A stretch of DNA of 10,951 bases from Gammaproteobacteria bacterium (GTDB lineage Bacteria; Pseudomonadota; Gammaproteobacteria; Thiohalorhabdales; Thiohalorhabdaceae): the NCBI GenBank assembly GCA_018609925.1, contig JAHEOG010000185.1, forward strand, positions 1 through 10,951, read 5' to 3'. This document shows, piece by piece, positions 1 through 6,129 of this stretch; the first letter of the stretch is position 1, and each line of letters starts with the position of its first letter. The notes beneath the pieces are model-generated. The model worked only from the letters and a program-made list of their open reading frames with translations, had not been told where the DNA came from and ran no database searches. The position numbers were made by a program, and so were the translations under genes.

Positions 1-1
1 C

Positions 2-541
2 GAGCATCCGGACAATTCTGAGCGCCGGCGGGAAGTGCTCGCCAGGGCCCTGCGTGAGCGCGTCTGCCCCTTCAACGTCACGGTGCTAGCCCACAGCATG
101 GGCAGCTATCTCTACAAGAAGATGCTGCTCAGCTCCAGCGAGCGCCTGAGCCGGGAGGTCGTCCTCGATAACGTGATCCTGAAGGCCCCCGATACCAATC
201 ACCCCGACCACGCCCATTGGGTGGAGCGGATCCGCGCTCGACGTCGGGTCTATATCACCATCAACCAGGACGATTGCGCCCTCGGCCTGTCGGCGCTCAA
301 GGTCGGCGAGCAGCAGAAGGCCCGCCTCGGCAGCACCCTCGGGGAGCAGGGCGCGGCGGGGGCCACCTACATCGATTTTACCGATTACATCGGCGATGAG
401 CATTCCTATTTCGAGCCCCGGGATCTGGGCCGGGAGAGCGCCAGGGCCCTTACCGGGTTCTTCGAGCAGGCCCTCAATGGCCGGGTAGCCGAAGACGGTC
501 TCGACTATCGGGCCGATACCAACACCTATCGGATCGGTTGA
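2..541 (+). CDS. Alpha/beta hydrolase, C-terminal part (5' end outside window)
   Basis: The frame is open from the first bases, so the N-terminus lies outside the window; a GTG at 35 is internal and not needed as a start. The visible part has a nucleophile-elbow motif AHSMGS (Ser at visible residue 32), which in alpha/beta hydrolases holds the catalytic serine. The segment INQDD (residues 87-91) could supply the acid, and the His in GDEHSYF (residue 134) is a good candidate for the catalytic histidine. This arrangement resembles the DUF900-type esterase/lipase-like hydrolases, in which a strand precedes AHSMG and a C-terminal histidine completes the triad. The substrate is unknown. The gene ends in TGA, with a terminator for the convergent gene just downstream. 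The hydrolase fold is well supported; the subfamily is not. Confidence 0.75.
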   Translation, partial: EHPDNSERRREVLARALRERVCPFNVTVLAHSMGSYLYKKMLLSSSERLSREVVLDNVILKAPDTNHPDHAHWVERIRARRRVYITINQDDCALGLSALKVGEQQKARLGSTLGEQGAAGATYIDFTDYIGDEHSYFEPRDLGRESARALTGFFEQALNGRVAEDGLDYRADTNTYRIG

Positions 542-562
542 GCCGGGGCAAAAGGTGGCCCG

Positions 563-595
563 GAAATAAAAAGCCCGCCGGAGAAGCCGGCGGGC
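563..595 (-). terminator. Intrinsic terminator for the 623-853 gene
   Basis: A perfect 9-bp GC-rich stem (573-581 pairs with 587-595) encloses the loop AGAAG. Read on the minus strand it is followed by TTTTTATTT, the classic rho-independent layout. There is no T-tract on the plus side, so it serves the minus-strand gene ending at 623 rather than the hydrolase ending at 541. Confidence 0.85.
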
Positions 596-622
596 AGAAA
601 GGCGATCCCGGGACAGGCCGAT

Positions 623-853
623 TCAGGCGGCGCCTTCCTCGTCGTCGCCGGGCGAGCTGCGGTCGAAGGCGATGCGTACCGGCTCGCCGAAGACCCGTTC
701 GTACTCCTTCGCCAGTCGCTCCAGGGTCATGTGCTCCAGCCCGGGGTAGCCGTCCCGGACGATGGCGTCGAGGAGCTCGTGGCTGCGGCGCAGCCGCTCA
801 CGCTGATGATCGAACAGCTCGTTGACCGCGTCCTGGTAAGCGATCCAGCGCAT
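623..853 (-). CDS. Small protein of unknown function
   Basis: I do not recognise the family. The protein is 76 residues, starting MRWIAYQDAVNELF, mostly predicted helical and charged, with an acidic tail (SSPGDDEEGAA). There is no signal peptide or membrane segment, so it is probably cytoplasmic. The start at 853 is chosen over an ATG at 889 because a strong AGGAG lies just upstream (on the minus strand, AGGAG-AGGGCC-ATG), whereas the longer start has no comparable site. The 12 extra codons would also add an unremarkable sequence. It ends in TGA and is followed by a very good intrinsic terminator, which supports it being an expressed gene. It sits alone, separated by about 220 bases from the DUF6494-type gene upstream on the same strand. 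Confidence 0.7.
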   Translation of the reverse strand: MRWIAYQDAVNELFDHQRERLRRSHELLDAIVRDGYPGLEHMTLERLAKEYERVFGEPVRIAFDRSSPGDDEEGAA

Positions 854-1023
854 GGCCCTCTCCTGAAGATTCCCGAATCGTTGCACCATGCCCGGCCATG
901 GGGGTGTCGGGCCCTTGGCAGGCCAGCCCGTGGGCTATGGCTTTCCTCGACGTTGCCCTGAAAGCGCTGGCTTCAGGGGGGAAACGGTAGCCCACCAACA
1001 TACCGGTCGTCTATAGGGTAAGA

Positions 1024-1050
1024 CCGGAAGAATCCGGGATGTTATCCCGG
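1024..1050 (-). terminator. Possible terminator after the DUF6494 gene
   Basis: CCGGGA (1034-1039) pairs with TCCCGG (1045-1050) around a TGTTA loop. Downstream on the minus strand comes ATTCTTCC, only a weak T-tract. A second inverted repeat lies just beyond it: CCGGTC at 1003-1008 with GACCGG at 1022-1027. Together they may end transcription from the gene stopping at 1072, but neither is a textbook terminator. I see nothing else in the rest of 854-1071. Confidence 0.35.
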
Positions 1051-1071
1051 CTCCCGTAAACCCTGCAGGGC

Positions 1072-1302
1072 CTACGGGCCTCCCTGATCCACCCGGATCT
1101 GGCCGTCTACCGCGTGGCTCACCATGCGCTCGCCATCGGGTCCGTCCACCTCCAGGGTGACGCGGGCGGTCAGCTCGCTGCCCTCGGGGAGCTGGCCCTC
1201 TTCCAGCGCCTTCCGGACCGCCTTCTCGATCTGCTGCTGGGAGGTGACTCCTACCTGCTTCAGGAACTTGCGCATGTCCATGTTGAAGATTTCTTCGTCC
1301 AT
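1072..1302 (-). CDS. DUF6494-type small conserved protein
   Basis: The product is 76 residues. Its N-terminal half (MDEEIFNMDMRKFLKQVGVT, then SQQQIEKAVRKALEEG) strongly resembles the family of about 70-residue proteobacterial proteins I know as DUF6494, whose members share an N-terminal FN..IRKFLK.VGVTSQ..IE.AV block. The C-terminal half reads as short strands (ARVTLEVDG, VDGQIRV), typical for the family. The function is unknown and there is no signal peptide, so it is probably cytoplasmic. The start is supported by AAAGGAG eight bases upstream of the ATG. It ends in TAG. Its leader contains a nested inverted repeat (1329-1366), and an IS481 remnant lies upstream of that. Confidence is high that this is a real gene and moderate for the family name, which is from memory. 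Confidence 0.82.
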   Translation of the reverse strand: MDEEIFNMDMRKFLKQVGVTSQQQIEKAVRKALEEGQLPEGSELTARVTLEVDGPDGERMVSHAVDGQIRVDQGGP

Positions 1303-1328
1303 CCAGTGCTCCTTTGGCGATTTCCGGG

Positions 1329-1366
1329 GCGGTCGGAAAGAGGACCCCTCTTTCGGAAGAGACCGC
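1329..1366 (-). promoter_or_regulatory. Nested inverted repeat in the leader of the DUF6494 gene
   Basis: Two perfect stems are nested. The outer is GCGGTC (1329-1334) with GACCGC (1361-1366). The inner is GAAAGAGG (1336-1343) with CCTCTTTC (1347-1354) around a 3-base loop. The structure lies 27-64 bases upstream of the ATG at 1302 and does not include the ribosome binding site. No T-tract follows on either strand, so it is not an obvious intrinsic terminator. It could be an RNA structure in the leader or a protein-binding palindrome. Confidence 0.45.
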
Positions 1367-1392
1367 TCGACCCCGGGTCTCAGATAGTCTCC

Positions 1393-2503
1393 CCGTCAGG
1401 GTACTAGATATACTTCATCAAGACTTTGCCCGCGGTTGGCCCAAAACGCTGATCGGGGGTGGATGGTTTAGCTTGCCGGGGGCACGGAGCCGGTTGTATT
1501 CCTCTCCTGAAGCCAAAGCGGAAGCCGGGTTCGGCGTTGTGCCGAAGAGTTGTATTTTGCGGCGTAGGCCCATTCGTTGAGGGTCGTCTGGATGAACCGC
1601 TCGGCCTTGCCATTAATGAGAGGGTCCGCCCCCTCTTTTCACGATCCGCCAAGCGATACCCATCCTTCCCCCCAGTGTCTGGGGGATGTAGGGCCGCGTG
1701 ATGCGATGGGTGGTGTCCCGATTGCGTCAGGCCTTGCGGAATCGCTGGGACCGGTAGCAGGCGCCTTGATCAGGTAGAATTCGGCAGACGTGGCGGATGC
1801 CGAACCGGTGGATGTAGGCCAGGGCTTCCCGCAGGAATTCCTCGCCGGTCTGCTGGCGCTTGTCGGGCTTATCCGGAGCGTAGCTGAGCCGGGAAGCATC
1901 GTTCACGACGACAGCGACGAACTCCCAGCCGGCCCCGGGCGAGTCCTGGCGACGATTGCTCGTCACCCGGTGAACCGGGCGCTGGAACCGGGCCAGCTTC
2001 TCGATATCCAGATGCAGCACGACGCCCGCGGCCTCATGGGTGTAGCGGGTAACTGGGTGGGCTGGGATCAGATCCCGCGCCCGGCTGAATCGACGGCGGC
2101 GCAGGATAAGGGAAACGGCCGGCATGGAGACCCCAGTCGCCTGGCTGATGCGCTTGCCAGTCCAACCCTGCCGACGCAGCCCACGAGTCGGTGTACCAGG
2201 CCAGGCTGGCTGCTCCGAGGACTTCGCCGAGATCGCCGGGACCGATCCGCCAACCCGCTGCGCCCCTGCACACGATTCCGGTGTACTCATTTGCAAACCG
2301 TCTTGGCGGTTACTCCGCTTCCTAGGCTCCGGATCGGGAATTTTGGTCCTCACGGAGCATAGGATGGAACGGGACCTCTCGATCCGCCGGTGTATGCCGG
2401 GAATTTGGGTGGATGTCCAAGGTGTTTCTCCCAGGTTGCTGAAGCTTTCACCTATAGCGTTACTGGGAGGAAACTCGTGGACAACGTATTTAAAGGGCAC
2501 AGT
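1393..2503 (-). mobile_element. Decayed IS481-family insertion sequence
   Basis: The element is defined by the transposase remnant at 1418-2420. The ends are tentative. The left end (reading in from about 1393: GTCAGGGTACTAGATATAC) and the right end (reading in on the minus strand from about 2503: TGTGCCCTTTAAATACGTTG) share an imperfect match around ATAC-TTC..C/ATACGTTG..C, and the right end begins TGT as in IS481 elements. The resulting length of about 1.1 kb is normal for the family. No clear target-site duplication is visible, which fits an old insertion. The element sits between the DUF6494 gene and the SirB2-like gene, so its right end lies directly against the sirB2-like start codon. 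Confidence 0.65.
1418..2420 (-). pseudogene. IS481-family transposase, multiply frameshifted
   Basis: Minus-strand translation gives a near full-length IS481 transposase spread over several frames. It begins at a possible TTG (2420) with MDIHPNSRHTPADRE and a GGGAG site upstream. The helix-turn-helix region follows (GVTAKTVCK, then an in-frame TGA at 2287-2289 where Trp is expected, then VHRNRVQGRSGLADRS). A frameshift precedes LRRQGWTGKRISQATGV. The DDE core continues with LHLDIEKLARF (first Asp) and LPDQGACYRS (second Asp; DNG has become DQG). A TGA at 1727-1729 interrupts it before TRPYIPQT. About 59 extra bases break the frame before NGKAERFIQT, which holds the catalytic Glu. A last shift precedes EYNRLRAPGKLNHPPPIS. 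With at least three frame changes and two stops it cannot make active transposase. Confidence 0.88.
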
Positions 2504-2506
2504 TAG

Positions 2507-2893
2507 TTGACCCTTTTTTCCGTTTATCCGGTCATCAAGGGCCTACACTTGGGTTTTGTTGCCATCACGGTGACCTTGTTCCTGTCGCGCGGATTGTGGA
2601 CCCTGGTACAGGGGACCCCGCCTGCGGGGCGCTGGGCGCGCGTCCTGCCCCATGCCAACGACACGTTGCTGCTGGCCAGCGGTCTTGGACTCGCCTACTT
2701 GTCCGGTTACTGGTCCCAGCCCTGGCTGATGGCCAAGCTCGGAGGGATCGTCCTTTACATTGGCTTGGGCCTTTTGGCCCTGCGTCCCGGATCCCCCAGG
2801 GCTCAACGGGCTGGGGCCTTCGCCGCGGCCCTGGTGGTCCTCGCCTATGTCATTGCGGTGGCTCTGGCCAAGCAAGTGCTTCCCGGGACCTGA
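2507..2893 (+). CDS. SirB2-family membrane protein
   Basis: The product is 128 residues, the normal size for SirB2 proteins (Pfam SirB2, named after a Salmonella invasion-gene regulator region; molecular role unclear). It has four hydrophobic segments at about 8-28, 54-68, 77-92 and 104-121. Family-like features include IKGLHLGFVAI near the N-terminus, LFLSRGLWTL with a conserved Arg-Gly-Trp region, the loop LPHANDTLLLASG, and PWLMAKLGGIVLYIGLGLLAL. It is predicted to lie in the inner membrane. The start is TTG at 2507: a TAG stop lies immediately upstream in frame (2504-2506), and later starts would remove the first helix. The only ribosome-site-like sequence, AAAGGG at 2493-2498, lies within the IS481 end, so initiation signals may have been altered by the insertion. 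The lipoprotein gene follows after 10 bases and is probably co-transcribed. Confidence 0.85.
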   Translation: MTLFSVYPVIKGLHLGFVAITVTLFLSRGLWTLVQGTPPAGRWARVLPHANDTLLLASGLGLAYLSGYWSQPWLMAKLGGIVLYIGLGLLALRPGSPRAQRAGAFAAALVVLAYVIAVALAKQVLPGT

Positions 2894-2903
2894 AGGCGCG
2901 GTT

Positions 2904-3695
2904 ATGGTCTGGCGTTCGCTCGGGGCCACGCCTTTCCTTGGGGCCACGCTCCTTTTGGGGGCATGCACCGCCACCCTAATCCCTCCTGGGGAGGTGGAGG
3001 ACCCCCGAAGGGCCTTCCTGCTAGACCATGGGCGCCATACCACCCTTGTCCTGCCGCGGGCAGAAGGCGGCCTTGTTCGGTATGCCTACGGCGACTGGGA
3101 CTATTATGCCCGCAACCGCACGGGGCTCTGGCAAGGGACCCGGGCCGTGCTTTGGCCCACCCGAGCGGGGCTGGGCCGGCGCGAGCTCGCCGGTTCGGCC
3201 ACCGAGGCCGGGGTGCGGCGTGCCGTTGCAGTCGGCATCCGGGAGGTGATCCCCGTGTCGGTTGAGGCCGACCGGGTGGCGGTGCTGCGCCGGGAGCTGG
3301 ACGCCCTTTTCCGGGACCATGGCGAGCGTCGGCATGAAAATCGGCGTTATGACCTGGTCTTCGTCCCCCATCCCGATTCCTACTCCCTTGCCAGCAACTC
3401 CAACGGCCGGGTGGCGCGGTGGCTGGAAAGCCTGGGTGTCCAGGTGAGCGGTTGGCCCCTGTGGTCCCGCTGGCGCCGGCTGTCGCCGGAGGACCGGGAG
3501 CGGATTGCCCCCGAGCGCTCGATCCGGCGAGCCCCGCAGAGGAATAGCCTTCCGGGACGCGGCGGGTTGGTCTTCGGCCCGGAAGCAGTCCAGATCGCCG
3601 GCCCGAGCGATCGGCCCGTCGTAGCGCTATCGGATGCGGGCCAGGTTGCGCTCGGGCTCGCGCACGCTTCGCGCCATCAGGTGGGTGAGCACTAG
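2904..3695 (+). CDS. Conserved lipoprotein of unknown function
   Basis: The product is 263 residues. Its N-terminus is a lipoprotein signal peptide: MVWRSL, a hydrophobic stretch, then lipobox LLGAC with Cys21 as the lipidated residue. The next residues are TA, so outer-membrane sorting is more likely than inner-membrane retention. The mature part has a family-like block FLLDHGRHTTLVLPRAEG, then VRYAYGDWDYYA, AVLWPTRAGLGRREL, and later YSLASNSNGRVARWLESLGV. These resemble the DUF2459-type envelope proteins I recall, but I am not certain of the family. GAAGG lies nine bases before the ATG. The gene follows the SirB2-like gene by 10 bases. The last 50-60 residues look unlike a folded domain, and the final 69 bases overlap the convergent broken hydrolase, so the original stop may have been nearer 3510-3540. 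Confidence 0.75.
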   Translation: MVWRSLGATPFLGATLLLGACTATLIPPGEVEDPRRAFLLDHGRHTTLVLPRAEGGLVRYAYGDWDYYARNRTGLWQGTRAVLWPTRAGLGRRELAGSATEAGVRRAVAVGIREVIPVSVEADRVAVLRRELDALFRDHGERRHENRRYDLVFVPHPDSYSLASNSNGRVARWLESLGVQVSGWPLWSRWRRLSPEDRERIAPERSIRRAPQRNSLPGRGGLVFGPEAVQIAGPSDRPVVALSDAGQVALGLAHASRHQVGEH

Positions 3696-4650
3696 CTGGT
3701 CGGTATCAGTCTGCTCGGCCAGGGCGCCGATGTCGGAGGGAGTGGCGGGCAGCTCGCGTGCGACCTTCCCCGCTCCTTCGGAAATGGCGTGGGCCATGAA
3801 CAGCAGGTCGGCGCCGTTGGCCATTTCGGCGAAGCCCGGACGCTGGCTGCTCTGATCGCCGCTGAAGGCCAGGCGGTGCCCGCCGACCTCGATCAGGTAG
3901 CCCAGGGCGGGGACAATGCCGTGGTGGACCCCCACCGCTCGCGCCGTTATCCCGTCGGTATCGCGAACGGTGCGCGGCGAGCTTCGCTTTGGATCCACCT
4001 GTACCGGGTGCAAACGGAACAGGCCGTCGCTGCCGTCGCTGCCGTCGCGGAATCCGGAGAGGTACCGAAAGATGCCCCGCTCGGGGGGGGAACAGTCCGG
4101 GCAGGAAGCCTTCCAGGCCAGGGAAGGGGTCGCTTCCCCCGGGACCGCTGACTTTCAGGGGGCGCTAGCGGGCACTAAAATACCCGCCCTTGAGGATCGC
4201 GGGAAGATCGGCGGCGTGATCGGTATGCAGGTGGGTAAGGGCGATCAGCTCGAGGTGCCTGAGCTGGGCACCGGCTTCTCCGAAGCGTACGAAGGTCCCG
4301 CCGCCGGCGTCCACCAGGACCCTGGCTCGGCCGTCCTGCCAGACCAGGAAGCCGCTCCCGGCCAGGGCGTCGTCCGCAATGGGCCCGCCGGAGCCGAGGA
4401 CCTGGACCGCGATCCCCTCCTCCCCACAGGCTTTCGCCGGGGCTGCTTGGGGGAGGAATCCCAGGGCCAGCCCGGCAAGTCCGGCCAGCCAGAGGGACCT
4501 TGCTACCCGGCCCCGGTGTCTGCGGCCGGGCCCCCGACCTACGCCCCTCCCAGTACCCCCTCGCCCGCTATTGCCCCTTCGGCTGCGCAGCTGGGACTCT
4601 GCGGGTGTTGATGATCGGCATCCAACCGGGCTTGGGGGCCGTAATCCCAA
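3627..4650 (-). pseudogene. Exported MBL-fold metallo-hydrolase, broken by two TAG codons and a frameshift
   Basis: The N-terminal piece has a hydrophobic signal-like stretch (ARSLWLAGLAGLALGFLPQA), then VQVLGSGGP and the zinc-binding signature THLHTDHA. After GGYFSAR an in-frame TAG (4165-4167) interrupts. The same frame then resumes recognisably as RPLKVSGPGG...FPGLEGFLPGLFPP. A run of eight G (4083-4090) shifts the frame; seven would restore it. The frame continues as ERGIFRYLSGF, AVGVHHGIVPALGYLIEVGG, FSGDQ and LVLTHLMARS, all typical of this MBL subfamily. A second TAG (3627-3629) follows NLARIR, and beyond it RYDGPIARAGDLDCF (down to about 3582) still matches the family C-terminus. No good start codon is visible: the only in-frame candidate ahead of the signal is TTG at 4650. 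It lies downstream of the GGDEF gene on the same strand. Confidence 0.82.
4023..4048 (-). repeat. Three tandem copies of a 9-base unit within the broken MBL gene
   Basis: GCCGTCGCT is repeated almost three times on the plus strand, the last copy lacking its final T. On the coding strand it gives a short Asp-Gly-Ser repeat (DGSDGSDG) in a loop of the metallo-hydrolase. A whole-codon repeat such as this would change loop length but not the reading frame. Confidence 0.8.
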
Positions 4651-4696
4651 GCACTGCCACTGATTCGCAAGACGGAAGGCGTCGATCCGCTTCGGC

Positions 4697-5665
4697 TCAG
4701 TCGGGCTCGGGCCGGGGGATCCCGAAAAAGGCCTCGTATACCGCCCGGTCGGCCTTGTCCTTGGTCTCCCATAAGGTGTGGTGGGGATCCCGAGTAGCGT
4801 AGCCGAAGGTGGCCCGGAGGTCGGCCTCGTCGAACCGCTTCCGTATTCCTTCGATCAGCTCCTTGGCGTCGGCCTTGCTGCATTCCAGCGCCAACAGGCC
4901 GAAGTCCGCGCCACCTAGCCGAGCCGTGTAATCGGAGCGAGGAGCTTCTTCCTGCAGGATATCCGCCGCTCGCCTTAGGTGGCGGTCCCCGGCCTCTCGA
5001 CCGTGAACGTCGTTGAAGCTGCGGAGATCGTGGACATGGGCCCGGATTACGGCGGCCCGGCTGCCCAGGCTGGCGCATAGCTGCTCGCCGAAAGCGAGAA
5101 GCTCCTCCCAGCCGCGTCGATTATTGGCCCCCGTAAGCTGGTCCCGGGTGGCTTCCTGGCGCAGCCGACTCATCTGCTTGCCTTGGCGGCGGACCTGGAG
5201 CTCGGCATCCATGAGGGAAGCGAGCAACTGTGCCATAACTGCAAGGTTCGAGCGCTCCTGGGTGATCTCCTCCGGCTGGGGGTGGGGATCGATGGCGCAA
5301 AGGGTGCCGAGGAGGTGGCCGTCGGGAGAGCGCAGGGGGAAGCCGATGTAGGCCCCAATGGGGTACTGGGCCCCGAACGGCGCTTCCCGGTAGACCTGGA
5401 TCTCATCCGCCTGGGGCGCGATGGTGGGGCCTTGGCCGGCGGTCATGCGGGCACAGTGGGTTTCCGACCAGTTGAATACGTCGCCCGACTGAATGCCGTA
5501 GCCCTCGTCGTCGGCCTGGAGGATGATCCAGTTGTTGTCCTCCTCCTTGGTCCGGGTGACCAACCAGGTGGAGAAGGGGAGGCGCTTTCGCAGATGGCCC
5601 AGGACCGCACGGGCGGCTTCATCGAAGTCCTGATAGGCCGTCAGGGGTCCGGATGTCTGGTCCAT
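4697..5665 (-). CDS. GAF-GGDEF protein with a degenerate active site
   Basis: The product is 322 residues from the ATG at 5665, preceded by GAGAAG; a GTG at 5677 would add four residues but has no ribosome site. Residues about 15-150 form a GAF-type sensor domain, including the typical YIGFPLRSPDGHLLGTLCAID block. A helical linker (about 150-172) leads to a GGDEF-like domain (about 175-315) that keeps RDQLTGANNRRGW and SFNDVHGREAGDRHL. The signature is GGADF (251-255): the Asp/Glu-Glu pair has become Ala-Asp. The metal-binding D-I-D segment is A-H-V-H-D. Catalytic diguanylate cyclase activity is therefore unlikely, and it may act as a receptor or protein-interaction module. It appears soluble. 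It is divergent from the exported methyltransferase, with the broken MBL gene downstream. Confidence 0.88.
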   Translation of the reverse strand: MDQTSGPLTAYQDFDEAARAVLGHLRKRLPFSTWLVTRTKEEDNNWIILQADDEGYGIQSGDVFNWSETHCARMTAGQGPTIAPQADEIQVYREAPFGAQYPIGAYIGFPLRSPDGHLLGTLCAIDPHPQPEEITQERSNLAVMAQLLASLMDAELQVRRQGKQMSRLRQEATRDQLTGANNRRGWEELLAFGEQLCASLGSRAAVIRAHVHDLRSFNDVHGREAGDRHLRRAADILQEEAPRSDYTARLGGADFGLLALECSKADAKELIEGIRKRFDEADLRATFGYATRDPHHTLWETKDKADRAVYEAFFGIPRPEPD

Positions 5666-5689
5666 GGTGCTTCTCACGGGAAGGGGAGG

Positions 5690-5707
5690 GGGATCCTTAG
5701 GGATCCC
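5690..5707 (-). promoter_or_regulatory. Short hairpin in the leader of the GAF-GGDEF gene
   Basis: GGGATCC (5690-5696) and GGATCCC (5701-5707) form a perfect 7-bp inverted repeat with a 4-base loop, 25 bases upstream of the ATG at 5665. A TTTAAAAT segment at about 5717-5724 on the minus strand could be a -10 element, but no convincing -35 is visible. This could be leader RNA structure or a binding palindrome. Confidence 0.35.
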
Positions 5708-6129
5708 TACTCTCCATTTTAAACAAGACGCGGCTCGGCCCCCAGGGATTTGGTTGTGGCCAGGGTCATGGGGGCTACCTTGGCGGTGGTCCGCTTCAGG
5801 CCCGGGGGGCGATATGGGTCCGATCGACGGGTAGCCTTCTGGCTGAAAGCACCGGGTTGGCTGGCCTCGGTGAGCAGTGCCTGGCTCACTGGGGCGCGGC
5901 CGTCGGGTCTCGCTCCCCCAGGTAGGTCGCTTCCAGGCTGGGGCAACGGCTAGCCATTTCCCCAGAGGTGCCGGGGGGGGGACCTGGAGTAAAATGGCCG
6001 GGCATGGGAACCTCGAGCGGACAGACGATAGATTGGGAAACGGGCCCCTGATCCGGTTTGAACGCGGATCCGGATGGGGCCCTGGCGGCCGTTGTGGGCC
6101 CGGTCACGCTATTACCAGTGGGAGTTACG
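5708..6129. other. Intergenic region of about 420 bases, no gene supported
   Basis: This gap separates two divergent genes and must hold both promoters. The frames across it are short or lack ribosome sites. The longest candidate, on the minus strand at 5719-5946, has a composition unlike any family I recognise. The G-rich run at about 5977-5985 and a small GTGAGC/GCTCAC inverted repeat around 5870-5888 are the only local structures I see. It may be the remnant of something deleted. Confidence 0.5.

Noticed and set aside
3916..4611. A 231-residue plus-strand frame opposite the MBL remnant
   Set aside because: The opposite strand carries the HLHTDH zinc motif and other MBL blocks; this frame has only low-complexity sequence.
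3627..4650. Genome-wide recoding of TAG as a sense codon
   Set aside because: TAG ends several apparently intact genes in this window, and the MBL gene also has a frameshift and no clear start, so decay explains it better.
4630..4652. GCTTGGG/CCCAAGC inverted repeat as a terminator for the GGDEF gene
   Set aside because: It has a nine-base loop and no T-tract on the minus strand.
5719..5946. A 75-residue minus-strand frame in the gap upstream of the GGDEF gene
   Set aside because: It has no ribosome site, no recognisable motif and an Arg/Pro-rich start. It could be a remnant, but I cannot support it as a gene.
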